From NCBI GenBank assembly GCA_001048675.1, contig CCKK01000002.1:744001-808000 (forward strand): a DNA stretch of 64,000 bases. The letters run 5' to 3'. Each line of letters starts with the position of its first letter. The stretch's first letter is position 1. The translations under genes were made by a program, and so were the position numbers. Origin of the DNA: Vibrio diabolicus. GTDB lineage: Bacteria; Pseudomonadota; Gammaproteobacteria; Enterobacterales; Vibrionaceae. Shown here in pieces: positions 38,201 to 48,207 of the stretch. The notes under the pieces are model-generated. The model was not told the DNA's origin, made no database searches, and saw nothing but the letters and a program-made list of their open reading frames with translations.

Positions 38201-38423
38201 AAATGCAGGCTCGGGTGATGGTGGTACTACTGAACCAGGTACGTGTGATACGACAGGTTTAGTGACATACCCAGCTCTACCACAAACGGATTGGGCTGGT
38301 AACCCAAGCCATGCTAACCAAGGTGATAAGATCATCCACAACGGTGTGGTTTACCAAGCGAACTGGTGGACAGCGGCTGAGCCGGGTACAGATGGTAGCT
38401 GGTCAACGGTATGTAACATCTAA
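35259..38423 (+). CDS. Multidomain GH18 chitinase / chitodextrinase
   Basis: 1054 aa. Signal peptide (LMAFNSYA, about 1-30), CBM5/12 chitin-binding domain (about 34-87, [19 protein letters not shown]), two Ig-like repeats (about 97-190 and 195-282; the [20 protein letters not shown] and [20 protein letters not shown] pair), a GH18 catalytic domain from about 318 with [10 protein letters not shown] (catalytic Glu479), a C-terminal domain found in Vibrio chitinases (about 845-1000) and a final CBM5/12 ([18 protein letters not shown]). Length is close to V. furnissii chitodextrinase EndoI, so it may act on chitin oligomers as well as polymer. Secreted or periplasmic. Monocistronic, with a strong terminator. 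Confidence 0.93.
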   Translation: MHLKNGNAVKSVFTLSTLTASCLMAFNSYAAVDCAPLETWQSSKVYNGGDQVQHEGNAYKARYWTQNSNPAQSGEWGEWETLGACDGTGPVDPPQNEVPTVTLTSPSASASVTAGDVVNLAADASDTDGTVSKVEFFVDGVLVGQATSAPYAASWTATEGQHEFSTKAYDDAGAVSTASAVTLTVAPAQPGNEAPTVDVALSATSIDLGGSVTLTANAADADGTVAKVDFYVAGVLAGTATTAPYTLDVTPSQAGSLSVYARATDDAGATADSALATLTVNGGAVTSNCRPDGLYQTTGVDVPYCSIYDEEGREKMGADHPRRVIGYFTSWRAGEDPQSTYLVKDIPWEQLTHINYAFVSIGSDGKVNVGDVNDPNNPATGKTWPGVEVDPALGFKGHFGALATYKQKHDVKTLISIGGWAETGGHFDTNGNRVADGGFYTMTTNADGSINHAGIEKFATSAVEMMRQYKFDGLDIDYEYPTSMAGAGNPYDKDFMEPRRQYLWASYQELMKVLREKLDAASAQDGIHYMLTIAAPSSGYLLRGMETFDVTKYLDYVNIMSYDLHGAWNDHVGHNAALFDTGKDSELAQWNVYGTAAYGGIGYLNTDWAYHYFRGSMPAGRINIGVPYYTRGWQGVTGGENGLWGRAALPNQAECQPGTGEGEKNNCGHGAIGIDNMWHDTDPKGNEMGAGSNPMWHAKNLENGIWGSYAAAYGLDPVNDPSDKFVGTYTRHYDSVAVAPWLWNAEKSVFLSTEDKASIEVKADYVIDKEIGGIMFWELAGDYNCYVLDANGNRTAVDATEQACAAGNGEYHMGNTMTKAIYDKFKSATPYGNKVATGPTPTEAVDITVSVGGFKVGDQNYPINPKITFTNNTGQAIPGGTEFQFDIPVSAPDNAKDQSGGGLKVIASGHTRANNIGGLDGVMHRVSFSLPAWKDLPAGGTYELDMVYYLPISGPANYSVISGGKEFAFKFEQPELPIGDLNAGSGDGGTTEPGTCDTTGLVTYPALPQTDWAGNPSHANQGDKIIHNGVVYQANWWTAAEPGTDGSWSTVCNI

Positions 38424-38470
38424 TTATTATGTATTATTTGTTATAGCCTAACGTTAATAGGCACTTAAAC

Positions 38471-38503
38471 AAAAGCGCACGATGATGATCGTGCGCTTTT
38501 TTG
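38471..38503. terminator. Bidirectional terminator, chitinase and glgC
   Basis: AAAAGCGCACGAT / ATCGTGCGCTTTTTT, between convergent genes. Confidence 0.9.
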
Positions 38504-38520
38504 TTGCGATGGGTTGTCGT

Positions 38521-39738
38521 TTAATCGAATTGATAACTTTCGGGTATGACGACAATACCTTTGTCTGAGATTTTAAATCGCTTCTCATCTTCTAGTTTGT
38601 TGATGCCAATTTGAGTATGTGGCGGAATACGAACATGTTTATCCACAATACAGTTGACCAACTGACTTCCTTCACCGACCTCTACGTCATCAAAAATGAT
38701 GGAATCGACAACCGTTGCACTGTCTTGAATACGTACGTTAGAGGAAATAATGGAATGCTGTACTGAGCCTCCAGAATTGATGACACCGGTAGCAATGATG
38801 GAGTTAATAAAAATACCTTCATTGCCCGTGGCTGACGATACAGTACGAGCTGGTGGAAACTGCGGCTCGTAAGTACGAATCGCCCAATTGGATTGATATA
38901 GGTTCATTGGTGGTACTGGCTCTAGCAGATCCATATTCGCTTCATAGAAGGAATCAATGGTACCCACGTCGCGCCAATAGCAATCTTTATCGACGCGCCC
39001 TTTACTGCCACAGAATTGATAAGCGTAAACGGATTCCGTATCAATCAGCTTAGGTATGATGTCTTTTCCAAAGTCATGACTTGATGAATCGAGTTTTGAG
39101 TCGTCTTCGAGTGCTTCTTTTAAAACATCCATATCAAAGATATAGATCCCCATAGAAACGAGGCTTCTAGTTTTGCTTCCAGGAAGGGTGGGTGGGCATT
39201 CTGGTTTTTCTATAAATGAAGTAACTAGCCCGTTTTCTGCGGTGCTCATTACCCCGAATGCTGAAGCATCCTCTACGGGAACATCCATACAGGCAACGGT
39301 GAGCTTAGCACCTTTCTCTTTATGCTCTTCAAGCATTGCGGCGTAGTCCATTCGATAGATATGATCGCCGGATAACACAACCACATACTTCGCATCATTG
39401 CGCGATAGTAACCACATGTTGTGATAAATCGCATCAGCAGTTCCTTCATACCATGCACCACCTTTGCGCATTTGGGGTGGAACCGCAGTAATGTACTCGC
39501 CAAGCTCTGGGTTGAATATTGACCAACCATCTCGCAAGTGTTTTTGAAGTGAATGAGATTTGTATTGGGTCAAAACAAGGATTTTACGTAAACCTGAGTG
39601 TAAACAGTTGGTTAGTGTGAAATCTATAATTCTATACTTTCCGCCAAAAGGTACTGCTGGCTTGGTTCTGTCATCGGTGAGTGGGCTGAGTCTAGACCCC
39701 ATCCCTCCAGCTAAAATTACGGCGAGTGCGTCTTCCAT
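38521..39738 (-). CDS. glgC: Glucose-1-phosphate adenylyltransferase
   Basis: 405 aa from the start chosen here. Makes ADP-glucose for glycogen. Motifs: AVILAGGMGSRLSPLTDDRTKPAVPFGGKYRIIDF (nucleotide-binding and effector region), EGTADAIYHNMWLL, VLSGDHIYRMDY, and a C-terminal left-handed beta-helix. The ATG at 39738 fits the family N-terminus (MEDALAVILAGG) and has AAGGGAA upstream; an upstream ATG at 39825 would add 29 unusual residues. Not next to other glg genes. The region upstream (39739-40149) is described separately. Confidence 0.95.
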   Translation of the reverse strand: MEDALAVILAGGMGSRLSPLTDDRTKPAVPFGGKYRIIDFTLTNCLHSGLRKILVLTQYKSHSLQKHLRDGWSIFNPELGEYITAVPPQMRKGGAWYEGTADAIYHNMWLLSRNDAKYVVVLSGDHIYRMDYAAMLEEHKEKGAKLTVACMDVPVEDASAFGVMSTAENGLVTSFIEKPECPPTLPGSKTRSLVSMGIYIFDMDVLKEALEDDSKLDSSSHDFGKDIIPKLIDTESVYAYQFCGSKGRVDKDCYWRDVGTIDSFYEANMDLLEPVPPMNLYQSNWAIRTYEPQFPPARTVSSATGNEGIFINSIIATGVINSGGSVQHSIISSNVRIQDSATVVDSIIFDDVEVGEGSQLVNCIVDKHVRIPPHTQIGINKLEDEKRFKISDKGIVVIPESYQFD

Positions 39739-40149
39739 ATTGTTCCCTTTCCCTTTTTTGTCATGCATCAAAACGGTGCTAACCAGGAGGAAGTGGTGTA
39801 CAGCGCAGAGGTTTTGAAAGTGCATGTGCTGATGTGTTTACTACTGCAAACTTTAGTACAAGATTCGAGCCATAGAATATCTCTTTAAAAATCAAAGGGG
39901 TTAAAAGTTCATCGCAAGGCAATTGCACCACATTGGTGAAGTGCTAAGTAGGCCGTGCATCAAATTGGCGCAAGATTATAGGGAAGGGGAGAAAATAAGT
40001 ATGGATTTACAATGTAAAGTGACGATAAAACAGTAAGATAAAGATAATCAAGCACGCCTCTTCGTCTGTTCAAAGTGAGTGGATATAGAAGTAAACCACT
40101 CACTCTTTAAACGTGCTTCCTTTATAGTCAACTATACGTTGACGTTACA
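39739..40149. other. Gene-free stretch between fhs and glgC
   Basis: 411 bases. It holds the glgC promoter region, plus a nested inverted repeat at 40050-40118 (outer AAGCACG/CGTGCTT, inner GTGAGTGG/CCACTCAC). No open frame with a plausible ribosome-binding site seen. Confidence 0.6.
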
Positions 40150-41898
40150 CTAAGAGAGACCGACGATATTTCCTTCATCATCAAGGTCTAAATTCATAAA
40201 TGCAGGTTTATCAGGCAAACCTGGCATCGTCATCACCGTGCCTGATAACGCATACACAAACCCAGCGCCAGCACACAGACGTAACTCGCGGATAGGGACG
40301 GTAAAACCTGTCGGCGCACCTTTGACAGCGGAATCTGTTGTTATCGATAGTGGAGTTTTCGCTATGCAAACCGCTAAGTTGTTAAAACCTAGATTTTCAA
40401 AATGGTTGAGCTGTTCAGTAGCAAGAGAACTCATTTCTATATTGGCGGCACCATAGCCAGCTTCACACACAGCCATAAGTTTTTCGTGTAACGATTGTTC
40501 TTTACTGTATAAAGGACGAAACTCTGTAGGCTGGGTACAAGCGTCAATAACATGTTGAGCTAACTGAGTAGTGCCTTGCCCGCCTTGCGCAAAAGCGGTG
40601 CTGATAGCGACTTTAACTTCCGGATTAAATTTCTGAACCAGCTCTTCAAGTATTTTAAGCTCTTTCTCACAATCTTGCGGAAACTGGTTAATAGCGACAA
40701 CAGCTGGAATGCCATATTTATGGACGTTATTAATGTGCCATTTTAAGTTTTCAAATCCCGCTTCCAATGCTGCTTGGTCTGGATTAAAAATGGAATCTGG
40801 AATGGCCATACCTGGTCGTAAATCGTAGTGTCCAGAATTTGCTTTGAGGCCGCGTAATGTCGCTACTATCACTACACAATCTGGCGCCTTGCTGGCGGCG
40901 GCAGCTTTAATGTTACACGCTTTCTCAAATCCCATGTCCGAGCCAAACCCCGCCTCCGTTACAGTGTAACTTGATAGTTTTAGCGCGATATCGTCGGCAA
41001 TAATGGATGAATTTCCATGGGCGATGTTTGCAAACGGGCCTGCGTGAATCAACGTAGGAACACCTTCCAGAGTTTGCATCAGTGTCGGTGCAATGGCGTC
41101 TTTTAATGTCACAGCCATTGCTCCTGCAACTTGCAGATCCTCAGTGGTTACCGGGTTTCCGTTCAAATCGTACGCTACGACAATTTTCCCGATACGCTGA
41201 CGTAAATCTTTCAAATCTTTAGCCAGTGCAATGATAGCCATTAACTCAGACGCGGCAGAAATATCGAACCCTTCGTCGCGTTCGTATCCATTGATGGCTT
41301 TTCCTGGCTCATTTAACCCAATTTTGACTTTACGTAGTGCACGATCATTATGGTCCATTACTCGTTTCCAAGTAATGCTTGCCGTATCGATTTTAAGTGC
41401 CTTTAATCCAGTACGTGCCTCAAAGGCATCATAGCCTTCGCGCTGTTCATGATACAAGCGAGCATCAAGCGCGGCTGAAGCTAGATTATGCGCCGCCGTC
41501 ACCGCATGGATGTCACCAGTAAGGTGCAAGTTCAGTTCTTCCATTGGAGCAACTTGGGAATAACCACCGCCAGCAGCACCGCCTTTAATACCGAATACAG
41601 GCCCCATAGAAGGTTGTCTAATACATGCGATAACGGATTGTCTGAGCTTAGCTAAACCTTGCGCCAGTCCGACTGTTGTAACGGTTTTTCCTTCGCCAAG
41701 TGGGGTAGGAGTGATCGCAGTAACAAGCACAAGCTTACCGTTATCATTCTCTTTGAGCCGCTCCAAACATTTTGGATGGACTTTGGCTTTGTGCTTCCCG
41801 TGAGTGTCATATTCTTCGGGTAGTAACCCTACTTTTTCCGCAATAACATCAATAGAATAAAGTGGTGTGTTTCGGCAAATTTCAATATCTGACTGCAT
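40150..41898 (-). CDS. fhs: Formate-tetrahydrofolate ligase
   Basis: 582 aa. Makes 10-formyl-THF from formate, THF and ATP. ATP-loop [18 protein letters not shown] (about 62-79), [23 protein letters not shown], and [16 protein letters not shown] are family hallmarks. It supplies the formyl units for purine synthesis, consistent with a perfect PurR-type palindrome 71 bases upstream of its start. It sits next to gsk, a purine salvage kinase. Near-full family length. Confidence 0.97.
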   Translation of the reverse strand: MQSDIEICRNTPLYSIDVIAEKVGLLPEEYDTHGKHKAKVHPKCLERLKENDNGKLVLVTAITPTPLGEGKTVTTVGLAQGLAKLRQSVIACIRQPSMGPVFGIKGGAAGGGYSQVAPMEELNLHLTGDIHAVTAAHNLASAALDARLYHEQREGYDAFEARTGLKALKIDTASITWKRVMDHNDRALRKVKIGLNEPGKAINGYERDEGFDISAASELMAIIALAKDLKDLRQRIGKIVVAYDLNGNPVTTEDLQVAGAMAVTLKDAIAPTLMQTLEGVPTLIHAGPFANIAHGNSSIIADDIALKLSSYTVTEAGFGSDMGFEKACNIKAAAASKAPDCVVIVATLRGLKANSGHYDLRPGMAIPDSIFNPDQAALEAGFENLKWHINNVHKYGIPAVVAINQFPQDCEKELKILEELVQKFNPEVKVAISTAFAQGGQGTTQLAQHVIDACTQPTEFRPLYSKEQSLHEKLMAVCEAGYGAANIEMSSLATEQLNHFENLGFNNLAVCIAKTPLSITTDSAVKGAPTGFTVPIRELRLCAGAGFVYALSGTVMTMPGLPDKPAFMNLDLDDEGNIVGLS

Positions 41899-41968
41899 GG
41901 ATAATCCCTAAAGTGACTCGCAGGTAGTGTTGAAAAACAATCTGAGTTGGAGCAAGTATTATTGTTGG

Positions 41969-41980
41969 GCAAACGTTTGC
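41969..41980. promoter_or_regulatory. PurR-type operator upstream of fhs
   Basis: GCAAACGTTTGC, a perfect palindrome matching the core of the PurR box (GCAAACGTTTNC). Placed 71 bases before the fhs start codon. Confidence 0.75.
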
Positions 41981-42078
41981 TCGGTGATAGTACGGTTTCG
42001 ATTCGGTATGTAAAGAGTTTACTGCTCTATACTGTGCTACATACTAACAAAATCTACTAATTACTGCGCCAGATCAAA

Positions 42079-42107
42079 ACAAAAAGGCCACCAAATGGTG
42101 ACCTTGA
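42079..42107 (-). terminator. Terminator of gsk
   Basis: AAGGTCACCA / TGGTGGCCTT stem with one G-U pair, then TTTTTGTTTTG on the minus strand. Confidence 0.8.
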
Positions 42108-42134
42108 TGTATTTTTAGCTTTAAAGCTGTGATC

Positions 42135-43439
42135 TTAACGATCCCAGTAAGTTTCTTCTAAGCTATCTTCTCGTTCAGGAAGTGCTCGCGATAGGCGAGG
42201 AGAGTGTTGTGTCAACACTTCATAGCTTACTCGGTTTGCATATTTACAGATCTGAGAAAGTGATGAGTAAGTCAAACAGCGTACTTCGTGCTTTTCTGAG
42301 TTAGGCACTTCTTTTTGATGGAAAGAGTTTGCAGCCATATCATGCAGTAAAGCAGAAAGTGCCGCATCACCTGCGCCGTTGGTGTTCTTAATCTCTAGTG
42401 GACCACCTAGGTAAGGACCAATGTAAGAGTATACCTTCATTGGCTTCTCACAATCTCCTTTACGCATCGCACGACTAAATTCGTATTGGTTAAAGGCTTC
42501 AATTGAGCCTTCAAGAATGTCGTGTGTGGTTTCTCGTTTTACTTTTTCGTCAGTGTAACCTGCCATGTATAGGCCATTTGGCCCAGCAGTACATAGAACA
42601 AGATCGACCCACTCAAGTGCTTTATTAGCAGCCGCTAGCGGTTCTGTCTCGCCTGTTAATGCGGCGCCTTCTTCTTCATTCATTGCAACAACAGATATGT
42701 TCTCGCGAATGTACTCTTGCCACCACTGCGCGTTACCTTCGATAACGTACTTTGTGCCTAAAGTCAGTACAACAGGGACATCGTGCTTCTTGGCAAAGTC
42801 GATCGCTTTTTGTACCGCTTTCGGCATTGGATCCTCTTCTTTGCCGCGCATGAGGTAAGAAGAAACAACCAGAGCTGATGCTTTCTCAAAGATCTCTTCA
42901 GGAATGCTTTCCGGAAGTAGTTGGTTCATGTGACCTTCATTGATAGCAAATGTGCGTTCGCCATCTTGAGAAATCAGGGTATAACAACGACCAATAGGAC
43001 CATCTACCGTTTGTAGGTGGTTGAGGTTCATGCGTGAAGACGTGCGGCAAAGGTAACGGTAAGCAAAAGAACCGACTTGAATGTTCTTGGACATCACACC
43101 GAGCAAAACGGATTTGCTATCCGCCAATACTGAGTAATTGTGCAGAGTGTTGCCAATCGTGTCACCTGGGTATTGGTGTGTGATCAGGCCTTGCTCAACC
43201 AGTTCTTCGTAAAGTGCATCTGCTTTGCTTTCTTCAAGAACGAGTGAATGTCCTTTACTTAGGTTGTATTTTTCTAAAAACGCATCATCTACACGCGCTT
43301 CGATATCTACGATGGTTTGACCGACACCAACGATAGTTGGGCGATATAGCTTAGGCGCTTGTCGGATTTGGTTTACTAATGGATCTCGAGCGTGAGTTGG
43401 GAAGTAGTGTTTAGATTTACGCTGACCAGGAAACTTCAT
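42135..43439 (-). CDS. gsk: Inosine/guanosine kinase
   Basis: 434 aa, PfkB-family kinase, slightly long as in the Gsk branch. N-terminus MKFPGQRKSKHYFPTHARDPL, then VGVGQTIVDIEARVDDAFLEKYNLSKGHS and the PfkB catalytic signature IKNTNGAGDAALSALLHDMA. Phosphorylates guanosine and inosine for purine salvage. Transcribed alone; it ends at a terminator before fhs. Confidence 0.93.
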   Translation of the reverse strand: MKFPGQRKSKHYFPTHARDPLVNQIRQAPKLYRPTIVGVGQTIVDIEARVDDAFLEKYNLSKGHSLVLEESKADALYEELVEQGLITHQYPGDTIGNTLHNYSVLADSKSVLLGVMSKNIQVGSFAYRYLCRTSSRMNLNHLQTVDGPIGRCYTLISQDGERTFAINEGHMNQLLPESIPEEIFEKASALVVSSYLMRGKEEDPMPKAVQKAIDFAKKHDVPVVLTLGTKYVIEGNAQWWQEYIRENISVVAMNEEEGAALTGETEPLAAANKALEWVDLVLCTAGPNGLYMAGYTDEKVKRETTHDILEGSIEAFNQYEFSRAMRKGDCEKPMKVYSYIGPYLGGPLEIKNTNGAGDAALSALLHDMAANSFHQKEVPNSEKHEVRCLTYSSLSQICKYANRVSYEVLTQHSPRLSRALPEREDSLEETYWDR

Positions 43440-43672
43440 GCTTGTTCTTGAGTGAAGAAAAAAAAGAGGCGGGATTGTATCACAAAAAAATGAAAATCGT
43501 GGCGTTTTATTACAAAGAAGTTTGCCCGCTGAAAAAACCAGCGAGCTGGAGAAATTGCGACCAAGATAGCCTAAATTACTGATGCTTATAGTACTGCAAT
43601 TGGTCGCTTTTCAGATTGTTGATCGGTTATTCTCTTTAACAACGAGCTTGGAGCTACCCAAAATTAGCTGCG

Positions 43673-44143
43673 TTACTTTTTAACTTCAGTTGGCTCAACG
43701 TAAGCCTTGGTGCCCCAAAGTGGAACCGTCGATAGGCTGTGCTTAAAGCTACCGTCTGTCTCTTTTGTTGTGTAAGACAGGTAGAGTAAGGTTTGGTTGT
43801 CTGCATCATAAATTCGGCGAACCTTCATTGTTTTGAAGAAAATACTTTTTGACTTCTTAAATACAATTTCGCCAGACTTACTTTTATCTATTTTTGCAAT
43901 CATTTCCGGCGTGATTTCGCCAGTCTGACGACATGATATTGAGCTGTCACTTGGATCCGCTAAGCTAAAATCGGCTTCGATAGAAGCTATATGACACGTT
44001 ACCCCCGTGACTACCTCGTCTTTTAATTCACCTACTTTGATGTCTTTCAAAGTAAACCAACCGAGTCCTACATCAGCAACATCGTTATCTGAACAACCAA
44101 CCAGCGTAGTAGCAAGCAATGCACTTAACAGCATCTTTTTCAT
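43673..44143 (-). CDS. creA: CreA family periplasmic protein
   Basis: 156 aa. Signal peptide MKKMLLSALLATTLVGC with a possible lipobox (LVGC). Mature part: VGLGWFTLKDIKVGELKDEVVTGVTCHIASIEADFSLADPSDSSISCRQTG and LLYLSYTTKETDGSFKHSLSTVPL, the CreA pattern (function unknown). AAGGA precedes the ATG. Confidence 0.85.
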   Translation of the reverse strand: MKKMLLSALLATTLVGCSDNDVADVGLGWFTLKDIKVGELKDEVVTGVTCHIASIEADFSLADPSDSSISCRQTGEITPEMIAKIDKSKSGEIVFKKSKSIFFKTMKVRRIYDADNQTLLYLSYTTKETDGSFKHSLSTVPLWGTKAYVEPTEVKK

Positions 44144-44405
44144 TATTTTTGTCCTTAACTAGGAAAGATATTGATGAAATCTATCAGAGGTTTGCAACTA
44201 AAACAAAATTTAGCCAAGGAAAGGTCTACGTACGCTAGGTTTGTTGTGGGCTTCATGCTAATGTACTGCTCTAAACGAAATGATGAGTTAGAGTGACCAT
44301 ACTTTCTCCCAATATGACTTTATATCGCTTGTCGCTCTGTCTAAGCTTCACTCTATGTGAGAATGAAACACTTTGCACATTTCGTTTTGCAACTAAGGTA
44401 TCAAA

Positions 44406-44915
44406 ATGAATGAACAACAGTTAGCCAGTATCGAGCGTAAAAATGCATGGCTGTATGATCTGGTTGAAGTTGAATTTCCAACACCAGAGAGTCTGAAAGG
44501 GCGTGATGTCTATTTCAAAGCACTAGAACAAGCAACCTATCAAGTGGTCGACAAAGACACGCTACTTGAGAGTAATTCTGAATTTAGCTCTGACGATATT
44601 TTTCTGGTCGATTTTCACCGACTTACTATCATGTTTTCTGTCCTGCAGTCTCAGCGTTGGGATCAACAGTACGATAAAGATATGATTGTGGAATATCTCA
44701 CTCAGATAATTCTAACGCCAGATTTTGAATTATATGTTGGTTTTAAAGCTGGAGCTCCAATTGGTGCCGCTATTATTAGCCACCTTGAAGGAAACACGCT
44801 TATCTCTGATGTCGCGGTTTCTGAATCAAAATACAAGAGTTCGTTTGTTGCGGATCTTGCTAAAAGACTAAGTACCGAACACAAGCTTTTAGATTCGGTG
44901 ATTATTGAAAGCTAA
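44406..44915 (+). CDS. Hypothetical protein with GNAT-like C-terminus
   Basis: 169 aa, cytoplasmic, no signal peptide. The N-terminal part (LYDLVEVEFPTPESLKGRDVY) is acidic. The C-terminal half (FELYVGFKAGAPIGAAIISHLEGNTLISDVAVSESKYKSS) looks like a GNAT acetyltransferase core in which the acetyl-CoA loop (normally R/Q-x-x-G-x-A) is replaced by SKYKSS; activity is doubtful. Weak family call. Single gene. Confidence 0.6.
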   Translation: MNEQQLASIERKNAWLYDLVEVEFPTPESLKGRDVYFKALEQATYQVVDKDTLLESNSEFSSDDIFLVDFHRLTIMFSVLQSQRWDQQYDKDMIVEYLTQIILTPDFELYVGFKAGAPIGAAIISHLEGNTLISDVAVSESKYKSSFVADLAKRLSTEHKLLDSVIIES

Positions 44916-45109
44916 TTTGCGCACTCAAATGCATAAAAAGCAAAGCAAGATGACGATAGGTGATCTTGCTTAGAAAAACTGTAATTGCTCCCCTCTATTT
45001 CCATGAAATGCCAAGCTCGTCGTTTCAACAATCCCAAACTTAAATAAGATTAAGCCAACATTTTTAAAATCAGCTAGGGCATTAGCCTTTAAGATGCCTG
45101 GAGATGGCT

Positions 45110-45778
45110 ATGGCAATTACCAATATTAAGTGCGTGATATTTGATTGTGATGGTACGTTGGTCGATAGTGAACGATTGTGTTGCCAAGCTCTCGTCAATG
45201 TATTTAACCTTCATGGCGCAGAATTAACGATGGAAGAGTGCGTTTCTCATTTTAAAGGAGGAAAGCTCGCTGACATCCTTTTAGATACTAAAGAGCTGAA
45301 AGATATCAAAGTCCCTATTGATGTCTTAGAGCCGCAATACCGTGAAGAAGTCCAGTCTCTTTTTGTTCGCCACTTACAGCCGATGGATGGCGCAAAGCGA
45401 TTAATTCAGTTTTTAGATTCGCATAATATCGAATATTGTGTCGCGTCCAATGGGCCGAAAGATAAAATAGAATACGCATTGGAGTTAACAGGATTGCTCG
45501 ATTCTTTCCAGGGGAAAGTGTTCTCTGCATTCGATGCGAATAGTTGGAAGCCTGAACCTGACTTAATTATGTACAGTGCAATGAGCATGGGCTTTTTACC
45601 GAGCGACTGTCTTTATATTGATGACACACCTAAAGGCGTAGAAGCGGGATTAAACGCTGGCATTAAAACCGTACAGCTATTTAATGGTGAGACAATCAAT
45701 CGTGTTGATGATGAACGCGTAATTCGCATTCAACATTTAGATGAATTAAAAGAGCAGCTATTTAGCTGCTCTGTTTAA
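45110..45778 (+). CDS. HAD-superfamily phosphatase (YieH/PGM-like)
   Basis: 222 aa. HAD motif I FDCDGTLVDSERL (nucleophile Asp), motif II VASNG, motif III region KPEPDLIM, motif IV CLYIDDTPKGVEAGLNAG. Cap domain type I. Similar to 6-phosphogluconate phosphatase YieH or beta-phosphoglucomutase; the substrate cannot be fixed. The ATG at 45110 is chosen because GGAG is 6 bases upstream; the earlier ATG at 45104 overlaps that site. Confidence 0.85.
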   Translation: MAITNIKCVIFDCDGTLVDSERLCCQALVNVFNLHGAELTMEECVSHFKGGKLADILLDTKELKDIKVPIDVLEPQYREEVQSLFVRHLQPMDGAKRLIQFLDSHNIEYCVASNGPKDKIEYALELTGLLDSFQGKVFSAFDANSWKPEPDLIMYSAMSMGFLPSDCLYIDDTPKGVEAGLNAGIKTVQLFNGETINRVDDERVIRIQHLDELKEQLFSCSV

Positions 45779-45782
45779 TCTC

Positions 45783-45998
45783 TTAATGGCACACCGTACT
45801 TAAGCTATGGATATGTTTAAGTTTGGACTGTAGGTAAGGGGTTTGATGTAGGCATTGGATGGATGAGAAGCTTTTTGTATGAAATCCGCAAGCAGCGCAT
45901 GTGAATTTCTCTCCATCCGATGAAATGAGATATTCATCCCCCTGGCAGAGAGGGCAACTTAGGTTTTCGATGTCTTTTGTATCTTTGTAATTATTCAT
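45783..45998 (-). CDS. Small zinc-ribbon protein
   Basis: 71 aa from ATG 45998 (GGAAAA upstream). A CPLCQGDEYLISSDGEKFTCAACGF zinc ribbon (two CxxC knuckles), followed by further Cys and His residues (CLHQ, HIHS, VCH at the C-terminus). Family unknown. Convergent with the HAD gene, 4 bases apart. Confidence 0.65.
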   Translation of the reverse strand: MNNYKDTKDIENLSCPLCQGDEYLISSDGEKFTCAACGFHTKSFSSIQCLHQTPYLQSKLKHIHSLSTVCH

Positions 45999-46162
45999 AT
46001 TGTTTTCCAGCAGCAAATTGGAATTGGCAGGATTAAGCATAGCGGAACGCTTTGTTTATGAACATTATTTCATCAGGTACAGCGAGAACTTGAGATTCAC
46101 TTCAAATATCCACTTGTGTGTAGTAGAAAATATCGACGATAACGGCTGAAAACGGTTTAAAG

Positions 46163-46187
46163 AAAAGGGCTCCTGAGGAGCCCTTGT
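46163..46187 (-). terminator. Terminator of the MCP gene
   Basis: AAGGGCTCC tga GGAGCCCTT, then TTCTTT on the minus strand. Confidence 0.8.
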
Positions 46188-46207
46188 TGATCATAAATGC
46201 TGTAAAG

Positions 46208-47638
46208 TTATGCTGTGCGGTAGCGTTGTAATACCTCACCAAGAGACACTGACGCCTGAGTGAGATTAGCTACCCCTACGGTAGATTGCTCTGCAACTTC
46301 TCTGATTGTGCTCGACTGGCTGCGAATTTCTGAAAGCTCAGATGCAATATCGTTGGCGACTGCGCTTTGTTCTTCTGCTGAGGTGGAAATTTGGATACTC
46401 ATGTCCATCAATGAGCGTGCGGATTCAGCAATGGACCTCACATCATGACCAATTTCATCAATAAGCTGGCTACTGGTTTGCGCTTGTTGAACGGTTCGAT
46501 CAGTGATTGAAGCAATGTTCTGGCTCTCGGTTTGTAGTTTCTCAATCATGGCTTGAATTTCTACTGTTGCCTGTTGAGTTCGGCTTGCCAATGTACGCAC
46601 TTCATCAGCAACCACAGCAAATCCACGACCTTGTTCACCAGCGCGTGCTGCTTCAATTGCCGCATTCAGAGCCAATAGGTTGGTTTGTTCTGAAATGGCA
46701 TTGATCGTTGTGATAACGTCATTAATCTGCGTCGTGTTTTCATTTAAATTGGTTACTGATGTGGAAGCCTGTTCAATATAGCTGGATAACGTCTCAATTT
46801 CTCCAATCACATTTTGCACGCGATTTCTGCTTAGCTCGATCTTTTGAGCATCCTGATCGGATTGCATCGTCGCTTGTTGGGAAATGCTGGATACTTCTTT
46901 TGCAGAGGCTGTCATTTCTTCCATTGCTGTCGCGACGGAATCGAGTGTTTGATATTGATGAGATATCTGCGTTTCGCTCAACTGCATATCTTTTTCGAAT
47001 GCAGAAGATGTCTCACTCAATGTAGCCGCATTATTTTTCACACTGTTAACTAGTTCACTTAAGGTGTCCATAGATTTATCTAACGCGCAACCAATGGTGC
47101 CAAACTCGTCTCGGCCAGGATGAAAACCAAGGCGAGAGGTTAAATCACCTTCACCAATTTTTTCGGTTGTCGTATATAAAACCCACAGGGCGCCTCCTAT
47201 AAAGGTCGCAACCCAGTAAGAGAAAAGGGCAAAAGGAACAACCCATAAAAAGCTGAGTAACAGAGAGGTTAAGGCTGACGACTTTGTAGATTCGTATTGC
47301 GCGGATACGTTTTGAGTCAACTTGATCACTTCGCCAGAATGCAGCTTTGCATAAGCGGTGACAGAGCCATCAACAAAAGAGCTCTCGCTTACGCGACTTG
47401 ATTTCGATACGCCGTCAATTTGTGGAACATGACCTGGTTGAGCGTCAATAATACCAGAAAGTTTCGCTTCGCTAGCAGAAATCGCTTGTTGTTTAAATTG
47501 TTGTATTTCATTGAAGTAGCGGCTTCCAGCCACAGAAGTGAGGGCTACTAAAAACAGCAGGAATATAACCCACATTTTGTCGTTGATAGACATCTTGATA
47601 AACAGCCTGTCTATCGTTCTAAACTCAACTTCTCTCAT
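46208..47638 (-). CDS. Methyl-accepting chemotaxis protein
   Basis: 476 aa. TM1 ([15 protein letters not shown]), a short periplasmic domain (about 45-125) too small for a full Cache or 4HB domain, TM2 (about 126-152), HAMP, and the conserved signalling hairpin [38 protein letters not shown]. Signals to CheA/CheW; ligand unknown. GGAG 5-7 bases before the ATG. Confidence 0.93.
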   Translation of the reverse strand: MREVEFRTIDRLFIKMSINDKMWVIFLLFLVALTSVAGSRYFNEIQQFKQQAISASEAKLSGIIDAQPGHVPQIDGVSKSSRVSESSFVDGSVTAYAKLHSGEVIKLTQNVSAQYESTKSSALTSLLLSFLWVVPFALFSYWVATFIGGALWVLYTTTEKIGEGDLTSRLGFHPGRDEFGTIGCALDKSMDTLSELVNSVKNNAATLSETSSAFEKDMQLSETQISHQYQTLDSVATAMEEMTASAKEVSSISQQATMQSDQDAQKIELSRNRVQNVIGEIETLSSYIEQASTSVTNLNENTTQINDVITTINAISEQTNLLALNAAIEAARAGEQGRGFAVVADEVRTLASRTQQATVEIQAMIEKLQTESQNIASITDRTVQQAQTSSQLIDEIGHDVRSIAESARSLMDMSIQISTSAEEQSAVANDIASELSEIRSQSSTIREVAEQSTVGVANLTQASVSLGEVLQRYRTA

Positions 47639-47955
47639 TTAAAGCTCCATTAGAGATAAAAGATATTGACCAAATCTATTGCTATATCGAAACAAAATAT
47701 GCGAAGTTAATCAGCAAAATATGTAACGAAAACTAAATTTAGTTTAAGAAATGAGATCTAAGGACGCCTATAACGGTATGTTATATCTTTAAATTGACAT
47801 AAATATTGATAAAAGAGCTATTTCTATGAAGTGCTAAAGTAGATATGAAATCTGGTTGCAAACGTTTACTTTTGATTCTGCTCATAGGTTTTTAAATCTT
47901 TACTTCTCGCTGTCATGAATGTGTCATATAAAGACTATAAAAAGGAGTTGTTGAC
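47639..47955. other. AT-rich gap upstream of the MCP and of a small gene
   Basis: 317 bases holding the divergent promoters. It contains TTGCAAACGTTTAC (47856-47869), a PurR-like / LacI-family palindrome, about 90 bases before the small gene at 47956. Nothing else recognised. Confidence 0.5.
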
Positions 47956-48126
47956 GTGGAAATGGCAAGGCCAAGCCGTCAGCAAGTACAAGCAAGAGAG
48001 CTTAAAATAAAGGAGGTCACAATGAGCGACCAATACCAAAACGATGAGAGCCTAGAGCTGCTAGATGCGCTTGAAATTGGCATTATCTTGTCGGAATACG
48101 TTGGCTCAGACAACGAAGCCGAATAG
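47956..48126 (+). CDS. Small protein with two nested, well-signalled starts
   Basis: 56 aa from GTG 47956 (MEMARPSRQQVQARELK...), or 34 aa from ATG 48022 in the same frame (MSDQYQNDESLELLDALEIG...). Both starts have excellent Shine-Dalgarno sequences: AAAAAGGAG before the first, AAAGGAGGT before the second. The first 22 residues are basic, the rest acidic (IILSEYVGSDNEAE). The N-terminal extension is basic; the short form lacks it. No family recognised. It lies just upstream of acpH. Confidence 0.55.
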   Translation: MEMARPSRQQVQARELKIKEVTMSDQYQNDESLELLDALEIGIILSEYVGSDNEAE

Positions 48127-48207
48127 CGGAACATTCTCATCTCGTCGTAATAGACGTTATACTAGGTTCATGTCACACCAAGCCTTAAAGGCCAAAACTG
48201 GCGTCGG

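Noticed and set aside
44942..44973. Inverted repeat AAGCAAGAT / ATCTTGCTT after the GNAT-like gene
   Set aside because: The T run is on the wrong strand for the upstream gene; too weak to call a terminator.
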